A stretch of DNA of 25,510 bases from Actinobacteria bacterium ADurb.Bin346 (GCA_002068775.1 MWAX01000154.1:1-25510), one strand, 5' to 3'. Shown: positions 5,182 to 12,989, numbered from the stretch's first letter. The notes: a model not told the origin generated them from the sequence alone. Numbers and translations are program-made.

Positions 5182-5781
5182 CTATGAGGTGATTTCTTTA
5201 ATTAGAAATTCTGTATAGATTTTAATGTTGTCAGGATCATCAAAATCCTGCCCAAAATTTTTACCAAAACCATTGTGCATGATTATGGGAAAAGTTATCC
5301 CTGACATAAGCAGAGTTGCCTTGAAAGAAAGCAAAGCCTTATCATTAATTCCTGTTATCTGCGCCAGTCTTTTCTTGATCAACTCAAGGTTTTCATCTAT
5401 GAATTTTTCTATCAGTATGCCCGGGCTGTCTTTTTTTACTATTTTACTGGCAATTATCCATAAAATACCCTGGTTTTTTATCAGCAGAAGCATCAATTCA
5501 CTGGCCCAGCCGGATAGGACTTCGCGCGGATTTTTATTATCATCTGCAAGAAGCGTATTAACTTCATACACTTCGTCAGAAAAATATTTTTCCACTTCAC
5601 TTAAAAGATTTTTAGTGGATCTGAAATAATAATTTATTGCTGCAAGATTTACGTCTGCTATTTTAGCAATTTCCCTGACAGTGACATTTATTGTGCCGGT
5701 ACGGCCAATAATCTCCAGCACCGCTTTAATAATACGTTCCCTGGCATCAAATTTTTCATTGTTGTCATACATTTGTTTCAT
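5182..5781 (-). CDS. TetR/AcrR-family transcriptional regulator
   Basis: A 199-residue TetR protein. The N-terminal DNA-binding domain is clear: ARERIIKAVLEIIGRTG, then VTVREIAKIADVNLAAINYY and FRSTKNLL. The rest is a helical ligand-binding domain whose inducer cannot be read. The start could be the ATG at 5781 or another three codons on (5772); neither has a ribosome binding site. A TATAAT box at 5795-5800 would start transcription about 7 bases before the ATG, so translation probably begins from a very short leader. It precedes the SDR gene on the same strand by about 360 bases. Control of the SDR gene, and perhaps of itself, is the simplest reading. Confidence 0.9.
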   Translation of the reverse strand: MKQMYDNNEKFDARERIIKAVLEIIGRTGTINVTVREIAKIADVNLAAINYYFRSTKNLLSEVEKYFSDEVYEVNTLLADDNKNPREVLSGWASELMLLLIKNQGILWIIASKIVKKDSPGILIEKFIDENLELIKKRLAQITGINDKALLSFKATLLMSGITFPIIMHNGFGKNFGQDFDDPDNIKIYTEFLIKEITS

Positions 5782-5794
5782 ACAATAGTTTTAA

Positions 5795-5822
5795 ATTATA
5801 GCAGAAATAGTTATCGATTCAA
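5795..5822 (-). promoter_or_regulatory. Promoter of tetR
   Basis: On the minus strand a perfect TATAAT (plus 5795-5800) follows TTGAAT (plus 5817-5822) after 16 bases. The predicted start is near 5788, only about seven bases before the first ATG. Confidence 0.5.
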
Positions 5823-5953
5823 AGCCAAAATAAGCAAACATTACATGAGAATTTACAGCAATATAAATATTTAAATTAAAATAGCATCGCCACATTTCGT
5901 GACATTATTTTTTCAGAAGATATTTGTGACTTATATTTTTAGTGTTAATTGAT

Positions 5954-5959
5954 TATAAT
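5954..5959 (+). promoter_or_regulatory. Possible -10 box of murI
   Basis: A perfect TATAAT lies 46 bases before the murI start. At 17-base spacing the -35 position has only TTATAT. It would be divergent from the tetR promoter in the same 223-base gap. Confidence 0.4.
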
Positions 5960-6004
5960 TAATAACTTGTTATTTTTAAAAAAGTTGGAAAAAGGATCCT
6001 TATA

Positions 6005-6817
6005 TTGGATGACAGGCCTATCGGTGTATTTGATTCAGGTATTGGCGGTCTGACTGTTTTTAGTGAGATTATCAGGCTCCTCCCTGATGAAAGTATTATT
6101 TATTTTGGGGATACTGCAAGATTTCCTTATGGTCCGAAAAATCTGGAAGAAATCAGGCATTTTGTTTTTAAGATTGCAGAGTTCTTAATTGACAGGAATG
6201 TAAAGATGATCGTGATTGCCTGTAATACTGCAACAGTGGCTGCGCTTGATGACCTTAAAAAAAGATATAATATTCCTGTAATAGGGGTCATTGAGCCGGG
6301 CGCCAGAATTGCTGCGCAATATACCACAAATAAAAGAGTTGGCCTTATAGCAACAAAGGGGACAGTGCTTAGCCAGGCATATGAGATAGCTGTAAAAAAG
6401 ATAAACCCGGAAATCAAGCTTTTTTCACATGCGGCACCAAAGCTCGTTGAATTAATTGAAGCCGGTATTCTTGACGGAAAAGAGCTTGATGATGTCATTA
6501 ACGTTTATCTTTTGCCACTTATTATGGAATCAATAGATGTATTAATATTAGGATGCACCCATTTACCACTGATAGAAAAAAAGATTACAGCCTTAAGTAA
6601 AAACCGGTTTAAAGTAGTAAGCTCTGCAGTGGAAACTGCTGAAGATGTAAAATCAACTCTTCTGGAGCTTGGGTTGGCCAGCAGTAAAATTGAAAATAAA
6701 GCCGGCAACGTCAAAGAATTTTATGAAACCGGCAGCAAGAGCCACTTTCTTGAAGTGGGCAGGATTTTTTTAGGTGAGAAAATCAGAGAGGTGAAAAGAG
6801 TTACTCTTGATATTTAA
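6005..6817 (+). CDS. murI: Glutamate racemase
   Basis: Interconverts L- and D-glutamate, supplying D-Glu for peptidoglycan; cytoplasmic and cofactor-independent. The 270 residues are full length. Seen: PIGVFDSGIGGLTV at the start with Asp10 and Ser11, FGDTARFPYG (35-43), the first catalytic cysteine C73 in ACNTAT, and the second, C184, with H186 in GCTHLPL. The start is TTG, supported by AAAGGAT about 7 bases upstream; the nearby ATG at 6009 is out of frame. rph and rdgB follow on the same strand, an order seen in several Gram-positive groups. Its gap to rph is about 65 bases, so co-transcription is plausible. Confidence 0.95.
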   Translation: MDDRPIGVFDSGIGGLTVFSEIIRLLPDESIIYFGDTARFPYGPKNLEEIRHFVFKIAEFLIDRNVKMIVIACNTATVAALDDLKKRYNIPVIGVIEPGARIAAQYTTNKRVGLIATKGTVLSQAYEIAVKKINPEIKLFSHAAPKLVELIEAGILDGKELDDVINVYLLPLIMESIDVLILGCTHLPLIEKKITALSKNRFKVVSSAVETAEDVKSTLLELGLASSKIENKAGNVKEFYETGSKSHFLEVGRIFLGEKIREVKRVTLDI

Positions 6818-6882
6818 TTTAATATAAATACAAATTTACAAATCTTGTTTAATGCTAAATAAATTATTCCATGAGGTGGCTG

Positions 6883-7632
6883 ATGAACATAAAACAAAAC
6901 AGAGAAAACATGAGGGTAGATGGAAGAAAACCCGGAGAAATAAGACAGATTAAAATAACCCGAAGGTATATTTCCCACGCAGAAGGCTCTGTGTTTATAG
7001 AGGTTGGGAATACAAGGGTTGTGTGCACTGCAACAGTTGAGGAAAAAATCCCGCCGTTTTTAAAAGGAAGGGGCTCCGGCTGGATAACTGCGGAATATGA
7101 CATGCTGCCCCGTTCTGCGCCGCAAAGAATCATAAGACCGCAGGTGACAGGTAAAATAAGCGGACGATTCCATGAAATACAGCGTCTTATTGGCCGCTCG
7201 CTCAGGGCAGTGATTGACCTTGAGAAAATTGGTGAGCGCACTATCTGGATAGATTGTGATGTGATTGAAGCAGACGGCGGCACCAGGACTGCTGCAATCA
7301 ATGGCAGTTTTATTGCACTTTACGATTGTTTTAACTCTATGATAGATAATAAAGTGCTGGAAGCAATGCCAATAAAAAGTTTTCTTGGCGCTATCAGTGT
7401 CGGCATGATAAATAATGAGCTTATGGTGGACCTTTGCTTTTCCGAGGATAGCGCTGCCCAGGTGGACATGAATGTTGTGATGGATAGCCAGGGTAACTTT
7501 ATTGAAATACAATCAAGCGCTGAAGGCAGGACTTTTTCAAACCAGGAATTTAATGGCATGCTTGAATTATCAGTAAATGCAATAAACCAGATAATAGACC
7601 TTGAAAAAAAAGTTTTTCTTGAGAAAAAGTAA
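6883..7632 (+). CDS. rph: Ribonuclease PH
   Basis: A phosphate-dependent 3'-5' exoribonuclease that trims tRNA 3' ends and works as a ring hexamer. Family motifs in order: MRVDGRKPGEIRQIKI, GSGWITAEYDMLPRS, the phosphate-binding GRFHEIQRLIGRSLRA, IDCDVIEADGGTRTAA, then metal-site acidic residues in DLCFSEDSAAQVDMN, and IEIQSSAEGRTFS. The frame opens at ATG 6871, but GAGGTGG at 6873-6879 serves the ATG at 6883, so I chose that (249 residues, the normal size). The seven tRNAs here all encode CCA, so its role would be trimming of trailers beyond CCA. rdgB follows within 17 bases. Confidence 0.95.
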   Translation: MNIKQNRENMRVDGRKPGEIRQIKITRRYISHAEGSVFIEVGNTRVVCTATVEEKIPPFLKGRGSGWITAEYDMLPRSAPQRIIRPQVTGKISGRFHEIQRLIGRSLRAVIDLEKIGERTIWIDCDVIEADGGTRTAAINGSFIALYDCFNSMIDNKVLEAMPIKSFLGAISVGMINNELMVDLCFSEDSAAQVDMNVVMDSQGNFIEIQSSAEGRTFSNQEFNGMLELSVNAINQIIDLEKKVFLEKK

Positions 7633-7649
7633 ATATTTAATAGTGCTCT

Positions 7650-8276
7650 ATGGACATTTTAATTGCTTCAAAAAATGACGGAAAAATAAAGGAAATCAAA
7701 GATTTTTTTAAATCTTTTGGCTCTGTTTCTTTATTACAGCGTATTAGACTAATTACATATAAAGAAATTAAAGACTTTCCCCTGATAGAGGAAGGAGCTG
7801 ATGATTTTCTTGCAAATGCCATGCTGAAAGCCCGGGTGGTATCGGAAATAACCTGCAAAATAACACTTGCTGATGATTCAGGCCTGTCTGTGGATTTGCT
7901 TGGAGGAATACCCGGAGTTATATCATCCAGATATGCAGGAGAAGCCGCAACAGACAAGCAGAACCGCGATAAGCTTATTGCCGAGCTGTCAGGATTTGAA
8001 AATCCGGACATGAGGACTGCAAGGTTTGTATGCCAGATGGTTTTATGGGATCCAAAAAAAGGACTGCTGAATGTATCCGAAGGCATATGTGAGGGCAGAA
8101 TAGGCTTTGAAGAAAAGGGCAGTGGTGGTTTTGGATATGATCCAATATTTATCCCTGAAGGTTTAAATTTGACCATGGCAGAACTTTCACCGGAAGACAA
8201 GAACAGGATAAGCCACAGGGGCAGGGCTCTTGCAAAACTGCTGAATTATTTAGATTCTGTTAACAAAAATACCTGA
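7650..8276 (+). CDS. rdgB: dITP/XTP pyrophosphatase (non-canonical purine NTPase)
   Basis: Hydrolyses dITP, ITP and XTP to the monophosphates, keeping deaminated purines out of nucleic acids. The 208 residues show the Ham1/RdgB marks: ILIASKNDGKIKEIKD at the start, the metal-binding EEGADDF and LADDSGLSVDLLGG, then PGVISSRYAG, FGYDPIFIP and the closing SHRGRAL. No good ribosome binding site precedes the ATG at 7650, which lies 17 bases after rph; coupling to rph translation is possible. The rph-rdgB order is widely conserved. Confidence 0.94.
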   Translation: MDILIASKNDGKIKEIKDFFKSFGSVSLLQRIRLITYKEIKDFPLIEEGADDFLANAMLKARVVSEITCKITLADDSGLSVDLLGGIPGVISSRYAGEAATDKQNRDKLIAELSGFENPDMRTARFVCQMVLWDPKKGLLNVSEGICEGRIGFEEKGSGGFGYDPIFIPEGLNLTMAELSPEDKNRISHRGRALAKLLNYLDSVNKNT

Positions 8277-8354
8277 AAATGCAGTAAAATTAAAAACAGA
8301 GTTATATTTTAATTATCAGTTGTCAAATTTTAAAAATTCATAGAACTTAAAAAA

Positions 8355-9890
8355 ATGAATGATAATAATACTGAAACCGGAAAAGAAGCTCTATTTAAAT
8401 ACCCTTTAAGCTTTTCGATTTCTCAAGGGCTTTTAAATGAAAATGAGATAAAAAAAGACGGTGTGACCCTCAAGCATGAAGGCAGGGTTGAATTGTATAA
8501 AGAGCATATGATAATTACCGCGCCCGGGCTTAAAACTCTTAGCATACCATACAGGGATATTGATAAAGCAGAAGGCAGAGAATATAAAATGTATCTTGAT
8601 ATTTCAGGGGGACAACATTATAAGTTTTTTGAATTAGGTTATGAATATGAGAATTTCATGAAGAATTTCTTTTTTTTACGCAATGAAATAATAATAAAGG
8701 ACCTTCTAATGAAGGAAAAAATCCTTCGGCCTTATGTCGAAGGAGAATTTGAAGAAAAAGATACGAGCGGTAAAACCGTCGGCAAAGAAAGCTGTCTTAT
8801 AAGGGTCTATGAGACAGGAGTTGTTGTTGTACCGGTATCATCACAGATCAGGAGATATCCTTTCGGTCTTATTGATAAGATAAGCAGCGGTGACTATAAG
8901 ATAGTAATCAGAATGGAGGACGGCTCGACTCTTACTCTCTCAATGCTGGGATATGAGTTTGAGTCTTTGACGCGGGATATTACAAAAGCAAATGATGCAC
9001 TGATAGAAAAAACCCGGCAGCTCATAAAAGAAATCTCGCCTGATGAAAATCCCGAAAATATTTTAAAATTATCTTATATGCTTAAAGATGGAAGAGCAGC
9101 CAGGAATGAAAAAATAAGCTCTATTTCCCGGCAATTCCTGAAAGAGGTGGAAAATAAGCTTAAAGGCCGGCAAGTCTGGGATTATTATAATTATCTTTAT
9201 ACAATATCAGATCCTGAAAAAATCTGCACAGGCATTAAAAAAGGGTTATTTCAAGATACGACAGGTTATTACCTGTGGTTTTTATTCCCGCTTTACGGCA
9301 GTAAAACAGGCTCTTTTCCAAGCACTGTAGCTCTGGAAGCAATGACAATTGTGATGGAGGATAAAGGAAAAGAGCAGACGATGGCTGACTCTAAAGAATC
9401 TCAGGCTGCAGACGGGCAGTTTTTACAGGAGGGTAATGAAGCTGAGGTCCTTAAGCATGATGATGAAGAAGAGGATAAAGATAATTTAAGTTTCCAGACT
9501 GGTGGGAAAGCAACATATGTTTTCAGGATGACAGACAGGGATAATTTAGTAAACACTTGCAAAAGCGGGAAAAGAATTTCTCCTGCATCTTTTGATATTT
9601 CAGGTAATTATGATGATTTTATAAGAAAAGTAAATAAATGCATGATCGCCATAAATTTTAGAAGAGAGCCGGTTTATATGACAGATGACCAGTTGAGTCT
9701 TGATTCAAATATATCCTACAGATATGCCGTGAATATGATACCTGAGCTTTCCTGGTTAAGAGATGTTTTTACAGGTAGGATCATACATAAGGATAAAAAA
9801 ACATGGCAAAAAGATTTAAAAGAAATACTTGAATTTAATTCAAACAATTTAGATAATTTTTTAAAATGGCAAAAAAACAGGTTTAATTAA
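8355..9890 (+). CDS. Uncharacterised protein with duplicated PH-like module
   Basis: I do not recognise this 511-residue protein. It has no signal peptide or membrane segment, so it is probably cytoplasmic. Residues about 35-115 and 127-222 form an internal duplication: SIPYRDIDKAEGREYKMYLD aligns with RYPFGLIDKISSGDYKIVIR, each followed by a short hairpin, then LGYEYENF or LGYEFESL and a helix. Two strand-rich units closed by a helix suggest pleckstrin-homology-like folds (inference). Residues about 230-335 are helical, 336-378 are an acidic, disordered linker (DDEEEDKD), and 385-500 form a further domain, perhaps a degenerate third copy. There is no ribosome binding site of note at the ATG. 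The zinc-ribbon gene follows after 13 bases with a strong ribosome binding site, so the two are probably co-translated partners. Confidence 0.7.
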   Translation: MNDNNTETGKEALFKYPLSFSISQGLLNENEIKKDGVTLKHEGRVELYKEHMIITAPGLKTLSIPYRDIDKAEGREYKMYLDISGGQHYKFFELGYEYENFMKNFFFLRNEIIIKDLLMKEKILRPYVEGEFEEKDTSGKTVGKESCLIRVYETGVVVVPVSSQIRRYPFGLIDKISSGDYKIVIRMEDGSTLTLSMLGYEFESLTRDITKANDALIEKTRQLIKEISPDENPENILKLSYMLKDGRAARNEKISSISRQFLKEVENKLKGRQVWDYYNYLYTISDPEKICTGIKKGLFQDTTGYYLWFLFPLYGSKTGSFPSTVALEAMTIVMEDKGKEQTMADSKESQAADGQFLQEGNEAEVLKHDDEEEDKDNLSFQTGGKATYVFRMTDRDNLVNTCKSGKRISPASFDISGNYDDFIRKVNKCMIAINFRREPVYMTDDQLSLDSNISYRYAVNMIPELSWLRDVFTGRIIHKDKKTWQKDLKEILEFNSNNLDNFLKWQKNRFN

Positions 9891-9903
9891 AAAAGGAGGA
9901 TAA

Positions 9904-10569
9904 ATGGTGCTGAATGCTTTTACTGATAATTATGAAGACAACAGTACTGAAGCTGGTTTTCAGTTTACTTTTTTCTGTGACTTGTGTAATGAGGGTTATA
10001 AGACCCAGTTCGTTTCTTCAAAAACATATGGAAAAGGTAAACTGCTTGGGGGACTTGGAAAGGCAATTTCAATTGGGGCATCTTTTTTTGGCCAAAGCAA
10101 CATAGGCTCTAATATTGAAGAAGGCTCAGACATTTTAAGCGAAAGATTTGAAGGGATGTCCCCCGAATGGATGAAAGAGCATGACGCTGCTTTTGTTGCT
10201 GCCCAGACGGAAGCCAAGGGGCATTTTCACAGGTGCCCGAAGTGTAAACTCTGGGTCTGTGATAATGACTGGAACGAGCAGGATGGACTTTGCGTTGATG
10301 ATGCCCCGAGGGAAAATGTCGAAGTTGCTGCCGCCAGGGGTAAGAAAATGGTTGAGGATATTGAAGCAAAAGCTTCCCAGACTCAGGTTTTCACTGGCGA
10401 TATTGAGCGTAAGCAGACACTCTGCCCGGAATGTGGCAAGCCTGCAGGGCAAGGCAAATTCTGCAATAATTGCGGCGCATCCCTTGAGATGAATAAATGC
10501 TCCAGATGCGGAGCAAAAAATTCGGCAAATGCAAAATTTTGTGGCGAGTGCGGTAATAAACTGATTTAG
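9904..10569 (+). CDS. Multi-zinc-ribbon protein
   Basis: A 221-residue protein with cysteine pairs throughout: C25/C28 (CDLC), C111/C114 (CPKC) with C119 and C130, and two C-terminal ribbons C174/C177-C187/C190 and C199/C202-C213/C216. The last two match double-zinc-ribbon domains. Between the first two cysteine groups lies a Gly-rich segment (43-65, GKGKLLGGLGKAISIGASFF) that could insert in or bind a membrane or be an amyloid-like linker; this is a guess. Ribosome binding site AAGGAGGA ends three bases before the ATG, stronger than any other in this area, so this protein may be made in excess of its 511-residue partner. Function is unknown; binding a protein or nucleic acid partner is likely. 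Confidence 0.75.
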   Translation: MVLNAFTDNYEDNSTEAGFQFTFFCDLCNEGYKTQFVSSKTYGKGKLLGGLGKAISIGASFFGQSNIGSNIEEGSDILSERFEGMSPEWMKEHDAAFVAAQTEAKGHFHRCPKCKLWVCDNDWNEQDGLCVDDAPRENVEVAAARGKKMVEDIEAKASQTQVFTGDIERKQTLCPECGKPAGQGKFCNNCGASLEMNKCSRCGAKNSANAKFCGECGNKLI

Positions 10570-10837
10570 ACTGACTTAAAGGCTGATATTGATTAAGCCT
10601 TCACTGCTTATCTTCATCTATGCAGCTCTGGTAACTTTTTATCTGCGCTGGTCTGCTGGCGCTGGCATGCATTGCTCGATAAGGTTTACCCGGGCTTTGA
10701 GTAATAGGCCGGACTTCTTTAACCTGAAATCAATATTTTATATAGAAATAACAGAAATTGCGGGAATCAATGTTTTATTGAAAAAAATTGTATATATGAT
10801 AATATACTATTTTGCACTGGACGGGGGTGAAATTTTA
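10570..10837. other. Intergenic region upstream of tRNA-Pro
   Basis: An open frame from TTG 10589 runs into the tRNA-Pro gene and has no family resemblance. An inverted repeat AAGGCT/AGCCTT with an 11-base loop (about 10579-10602) follows the zinc-ribbon gene but lacks a T-run, so it is not a convincing terminator. The 3' part holds the likely tRNA promoter. Confidence 0.4.
10778..10808 (+). promoter_or_regulatory. Possible tRNA-Pro promoter
   Basis: TTGAAA (10778-10783) and TATACT (10803-10808) are 19 bases apart, a wide but tolerated spacing. The start would lie some 20-25 bases before the mature tRNA. Confidence 0.35.
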
Positions 10838-10916
10838 CGGGGTGTAGCGTAGCTTGGTTTAGCGCGCCTGCTTTGGGAGCAGGAGGTCGGAGGTTCAAAT
10901 CCTCTCACCCCGACCA
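10838..10916 (+). tRNA. tRNA-Pro(TGG)
   Basis: Acceptor CGGGGTG pairs with CACCCCG, the anticodon stem CCTGC/GCAGG encloses TTTGGGA with anticodon TGG (10874-10876), and the T-arm is GGAGG-TTCAAAT-CCTCT. Discriminator A and an encoded CCA follow. The D-loop is about two bases longer than usual. Confidence 0.95.
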
Positions 10917-10931
10917 TAGTTGAAAATCCGG

Positions 10932-11008
10932 GCGGGAATAGCTCAGCTGGCTAGAGCATCAGCCTTCCAAGTTGAGGGTCGCGGGTTCGAATCCCGTTTC
11001 CCGCTCCA
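10932..11008 (+). tRNA. tRNA-Gly(TCC)
   Basis: Acceptor GCGGGAA pairs with TTCCCGC. The anticodon stem TCAGC/GTTGA, with one G-T pair, encloses CTTCCAA, anticodon TCC. T-arm GCGGG-TTCGAAT-CCCGT. Discriminator T and encoded CCA. It lies 15 bases after tRNA-Pro, so the two probably share a transcript. Confidence 0.95.
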
Positions 11009-11027
11009 TTTTTTGAAAGGATATATA

Positions 11028-12197
11028 TTGAAAGACTTCACTTTGTGTATTCCCACAAAAATAGTATTCGGAAAAAATAAAATATCTGAAATTGGCAAAT
11101 ATTGTGCTGAATACGGCAATAAAGCTTTATTTGTTTATGGCCAGGGAAGCATAAAATCAAACGGCATTTATGATATAGTAGTAAATTCATTAAAGGGAAA
11201 AGGCATAGAATTTATAGAGTATCCGGGAGTAAGGCCAAACCCGCTTGTCTCGCATGCAAAGAAGGGCATTGAAGTTGCCAGGAAAGAAAAAGTCGGGTTT
11301 ATTCTTGCAGTTGGCGGCGGAAGCGTAATTGATGAAGCCAAAGCAATAGCTGCAGGATTTTTTTATGAAGGCGACGTTTGGGATTTTTACAAAAATACTG
11401 CAAAAATAAAAGCTGCACTTCCTTTACTCACCGTCCTGACTTTACCGGCCACGGGCAGTGAAATGAATGGGGGAACTGTTTTATCAGATGAAAATACAAA
11501 GAAAAAATTTGGTTTTATAAATAAACATCTATGCCCTAAAGTTTCTATACTTGACCCTTCAGTAACCCTTTCAATTCCTCTTGAGTACACTGCATATTCA
11601 GTTGTGGATGCCTGCATACACCTTCTTGAAGGTTACTTTACCCATGATGATACCTGGTCTCCAATACAGGAAAGATATGCGGAAGGGCTTGTCAGAACAA
11701 TAATCGAATGCATGGCTAAAATAATGGAAAACCCCAAAAACTATGAGGCAAGAGCAACATTTATGTGGGCTGCAACACTTGCATGGAATGGCATAGGCTC
11801 TGCAGGTTTGGGCGGCATTTCTTCTCCGAACCATTTATTTGCCCATATCCTCGGTGGGCATTATGACATAGCTCACGGCGCGGCTCTATCTATAATTGTT
11901 CCCGGCTGGATGAAGTATAAATACAGGGAAAAAACTCATCGTTTTGCAATGTTTGCTGAAAATGTTTTTGGAATTAAGAATGGTGATGAAAATAAAAAAG
12001 CGCTTGCAGGCATTGATGCATTCGAAAAATGGTTTATTCAAATAGGCAGCCCTGTTTCTTTTAGGGATGCTAACCTGTCCATTGATGAGCTTAAGCTGGA
12101 TGAGCTGGCAGATGATGTTTTGGAGCTTGCAGACATATGGGACATCAAAGAATATACCAGGGAAAGTATCATTGATATTCTGAAACTGTGCCTTTAG
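11028..12197 (+). CDS. Iron-containing alcohol dehydrogenase (butanol dehydrogenase/YqhD-like)
   Basis: A 389-residue group III (iron-dependent) alcohol dehydrogenase, which reduces aldehydes or oxidises alcohols with NAD(P)H. Seen: the nucleotide-binding GGGSVIDEAKAIA (96-108), LPATGSEMNGGTVL (139-152), and metal ligands expected at D194 and H198 (VVDACIHLLEGY), H269 (SPNHLFAH) and H283 (DIAHGAAL). The arrangement is closest to YqhD and the Clostridium butanol dehydrogenases, which prefer NADPH. The start is TTG 11028 with GAAAGG at 11015-11020; the open frame extends upstream into tRNA-Gly but that part is not coding. It begins 19 bases after tRNA-Gly, so read-through from the tRNA promoter may express it. 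No terminator or own promoter is visible. Confidence 0.93.
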   Translation: MKDFTLCIPTKIVFGKNKISEIGKYCAEYGNKALFVYGQGSIKSNGIYDIVVNSLKGKGIEFIEYPGVRPNPLVSHAKKGIEVARKEKVGFILAVGGGSVIDEAKAIAAGFFYEGDVWDFYKNTAKIKAALPLLTVLTLPATGSEMNGGTVLSDENTKKKFGFINKHLCPKVSILDPSVTLSIPLEYTAYSVVDACIHLLEGYFTHDDTWSPIQERYAEGLVRTIIECMAKIMENPKNYEARATFMWAATLAWNGIGSAGLGGISSPNHLFAHILGGHYDIAHGAALSIIVPGWMKYKYREKTHRFAMFAENVFGIKNGDENKKALAGIDAFEKWFIQIGSPVSFRDANLSIDELKLDELADDVLELADIWDIKEYTRESIIDILKLCL

Positions 12198-12464
12198 ATT
12201 ACGCAGTTTATTATAATAATTTTTGTTAAGTTTTATTCTGTATAATTATAAGCGGTTTGCTGAGGATGTCGGCCTGTTTTATGGACTGGCTGGCATTAAA
12301 ATCTTCATAACTGAATACCAGATCAGCGTGTTGCTTTGTTGTAAAACATCCGAATCATCCATGCCTGTTCCAGGCACACACTGGCGCACTCCGGCGTATT
12401 CGAATTCTTGACTTTATTTTCAAATTTCATTAAAGTATTTATTCGGCTTTTTACGGCCTATCAT
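12198..12464. other. Intergenic region between the dehydrogenase and tRNA-Arg
   Basis: The 62-codon frame starting at 12223 has no domain or ribosome binding site and low coding plausibility. No hairpin with a T-run was found. A short GC-rich patch (about 12360-12400) stands out from AT-rich surroundings without a recognisable role. Confidence 0.4.
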
Positions 12465-12541
12465 GCGCTTGTAGCTCAGTTGGATAGAGCGACGGACTTC
12501 TAATCCGTAGGTCGAAGGTTCGAATCCTTTCAAGCGCGCCA
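12465..12541 (+). tRNA. tRNA-Arg(TCT)
   Basis: Acceptor GCGCTTG pairs with CAAGCGC. Anticodon stem ACGGA/TCCGT encloses CTTCTAA, anticodon TCT, reading AGA and AGG. Discriminator G and encoded CCA. First of five closely spaced tRNA genes. Confidence 0.95.
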
Positions 12542-12627
12542 ATGTTTGTAAGACATGCAGGCGTGCAGCGCAAGCGCATTGTTAAAACATTATTTTATTT
12601 GTTTATTTGATATAAAATATAATTTAT

Positions 12628-12706
12628 GGTGGGAATAGCTCAGCTGGTTCAGAGCGCAGGATTGTGGCTCCTGAGGCCGCGGGTTCGAATCCCGTTTCTC
12701 ACCCCA
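12628..12706 (+). tRNA. tRNA-His(GTG)
   Basis: An extra G at -1 (12628) faces discriminator C, the hallmark of tRNA-His. Acceptor GTGGGAA pairs with TTCTCAC (one G-T). The anticodon stem CAGGA/TCCTG encloses TTGTGGC, anticodon GTG. CCA is encoded. Confidence 0.95.
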
Positions 12707-12719
12707 TTTTTATTAGAGA

Positions 12720-12796
12720 GCGCCTGTAGCTCAGTTGGATAGAGCGTCGGACTTCGAATCCGTGCGTCGGGGGTTCGAATCCCTCCAGGCGTGCCA
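12720..12796 (+). tRNA. tRNA-Arg(TCG)
   Basis: Acceptor GCGCCTG pairs with CAGGCGT (terminal G-T pair). The anticodon loop CTTCGAA holds anticodon TCG (12754-12756), reading CGN-type codons. The first anticodon-stem pair is T-T (12747 and 12763), a mismatch that tRNA-Arg(TCT) upstream does not have. Discriminator G and CCA are encoded. Confidence 0.9.
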
Positions 12797-12819
12797 GGAT
12801 AATATACCAGTGTCTGAAT

Positions 12820-12895
12820 GGGTCGTTAGCTCAGCAGGTAGAGCACCTGACTCTTAATCAGGGGGTCACAGGTTCGAAGCCTGTACGACCCACCA
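12820..12895 (+). tRNA. tRNA-Lys(CTT)
   Basis: Acceptor GGGTCGT pairs with ACGACCC. Stem CCTGA/TCAGG encloses CTCTTAA, anticodon CTT, reading AAG only, so a separate TTT isoacceptor must lie elsewhere. Discriminator A and encoded CCA. Confidence 0.95.
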
Positions 12896-12901
12896 TTCAT
12901 T

Positions 12902-12989
12902 GCGAGAGTGGCGGAACTGGCAGACGCGCTAGACTTAGGATCTAGTGGGCTAATCACCTGTAGGGGTTCAAATCCCCTCTCTCGCACCA
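12902..12989 (+). tRNA. tRNA-Leu(TAG)
   Basis: A type II tRNA with a long variable arm (TGGGCTAATCACCTGTA). Acceptor GCGAGAG pairs with CTCTCGC. Anticodon stem CTAGA/TCTAG encloses CTTAGGA, anticodon TAG. Discriminator A and encoded CCA. Last of the cluster, six bases after tRNA-Lys. Confidence 0.95.

Noticed and set aside
10589..10852. 87-codon frame from a TTG
   Set aside because: It runs into the tRNA-Pro gene, has no family resemblance and no ribosome binding site.
10920..11027. Upstream extension of the alcohol dehydrogenase frame
   Set aside because: It reads through tRNA-Gly; the TTG at 11028 has a proper ribosome binding site and gives the normal N-terminus.
12223..12411. 62-codon frame between the dehydrogenase and tRNA-Arg
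   Set aside because: No domain, no ribosome binding site, weak coding character.
12599..12627. TATAAA/TATAAT boxes just before tRNA-His
   Set aside because: The best box is too close to the mature 5' end and has no convincing -35; tRNA-His could equally be co-transcribed with tRNA-Arg.
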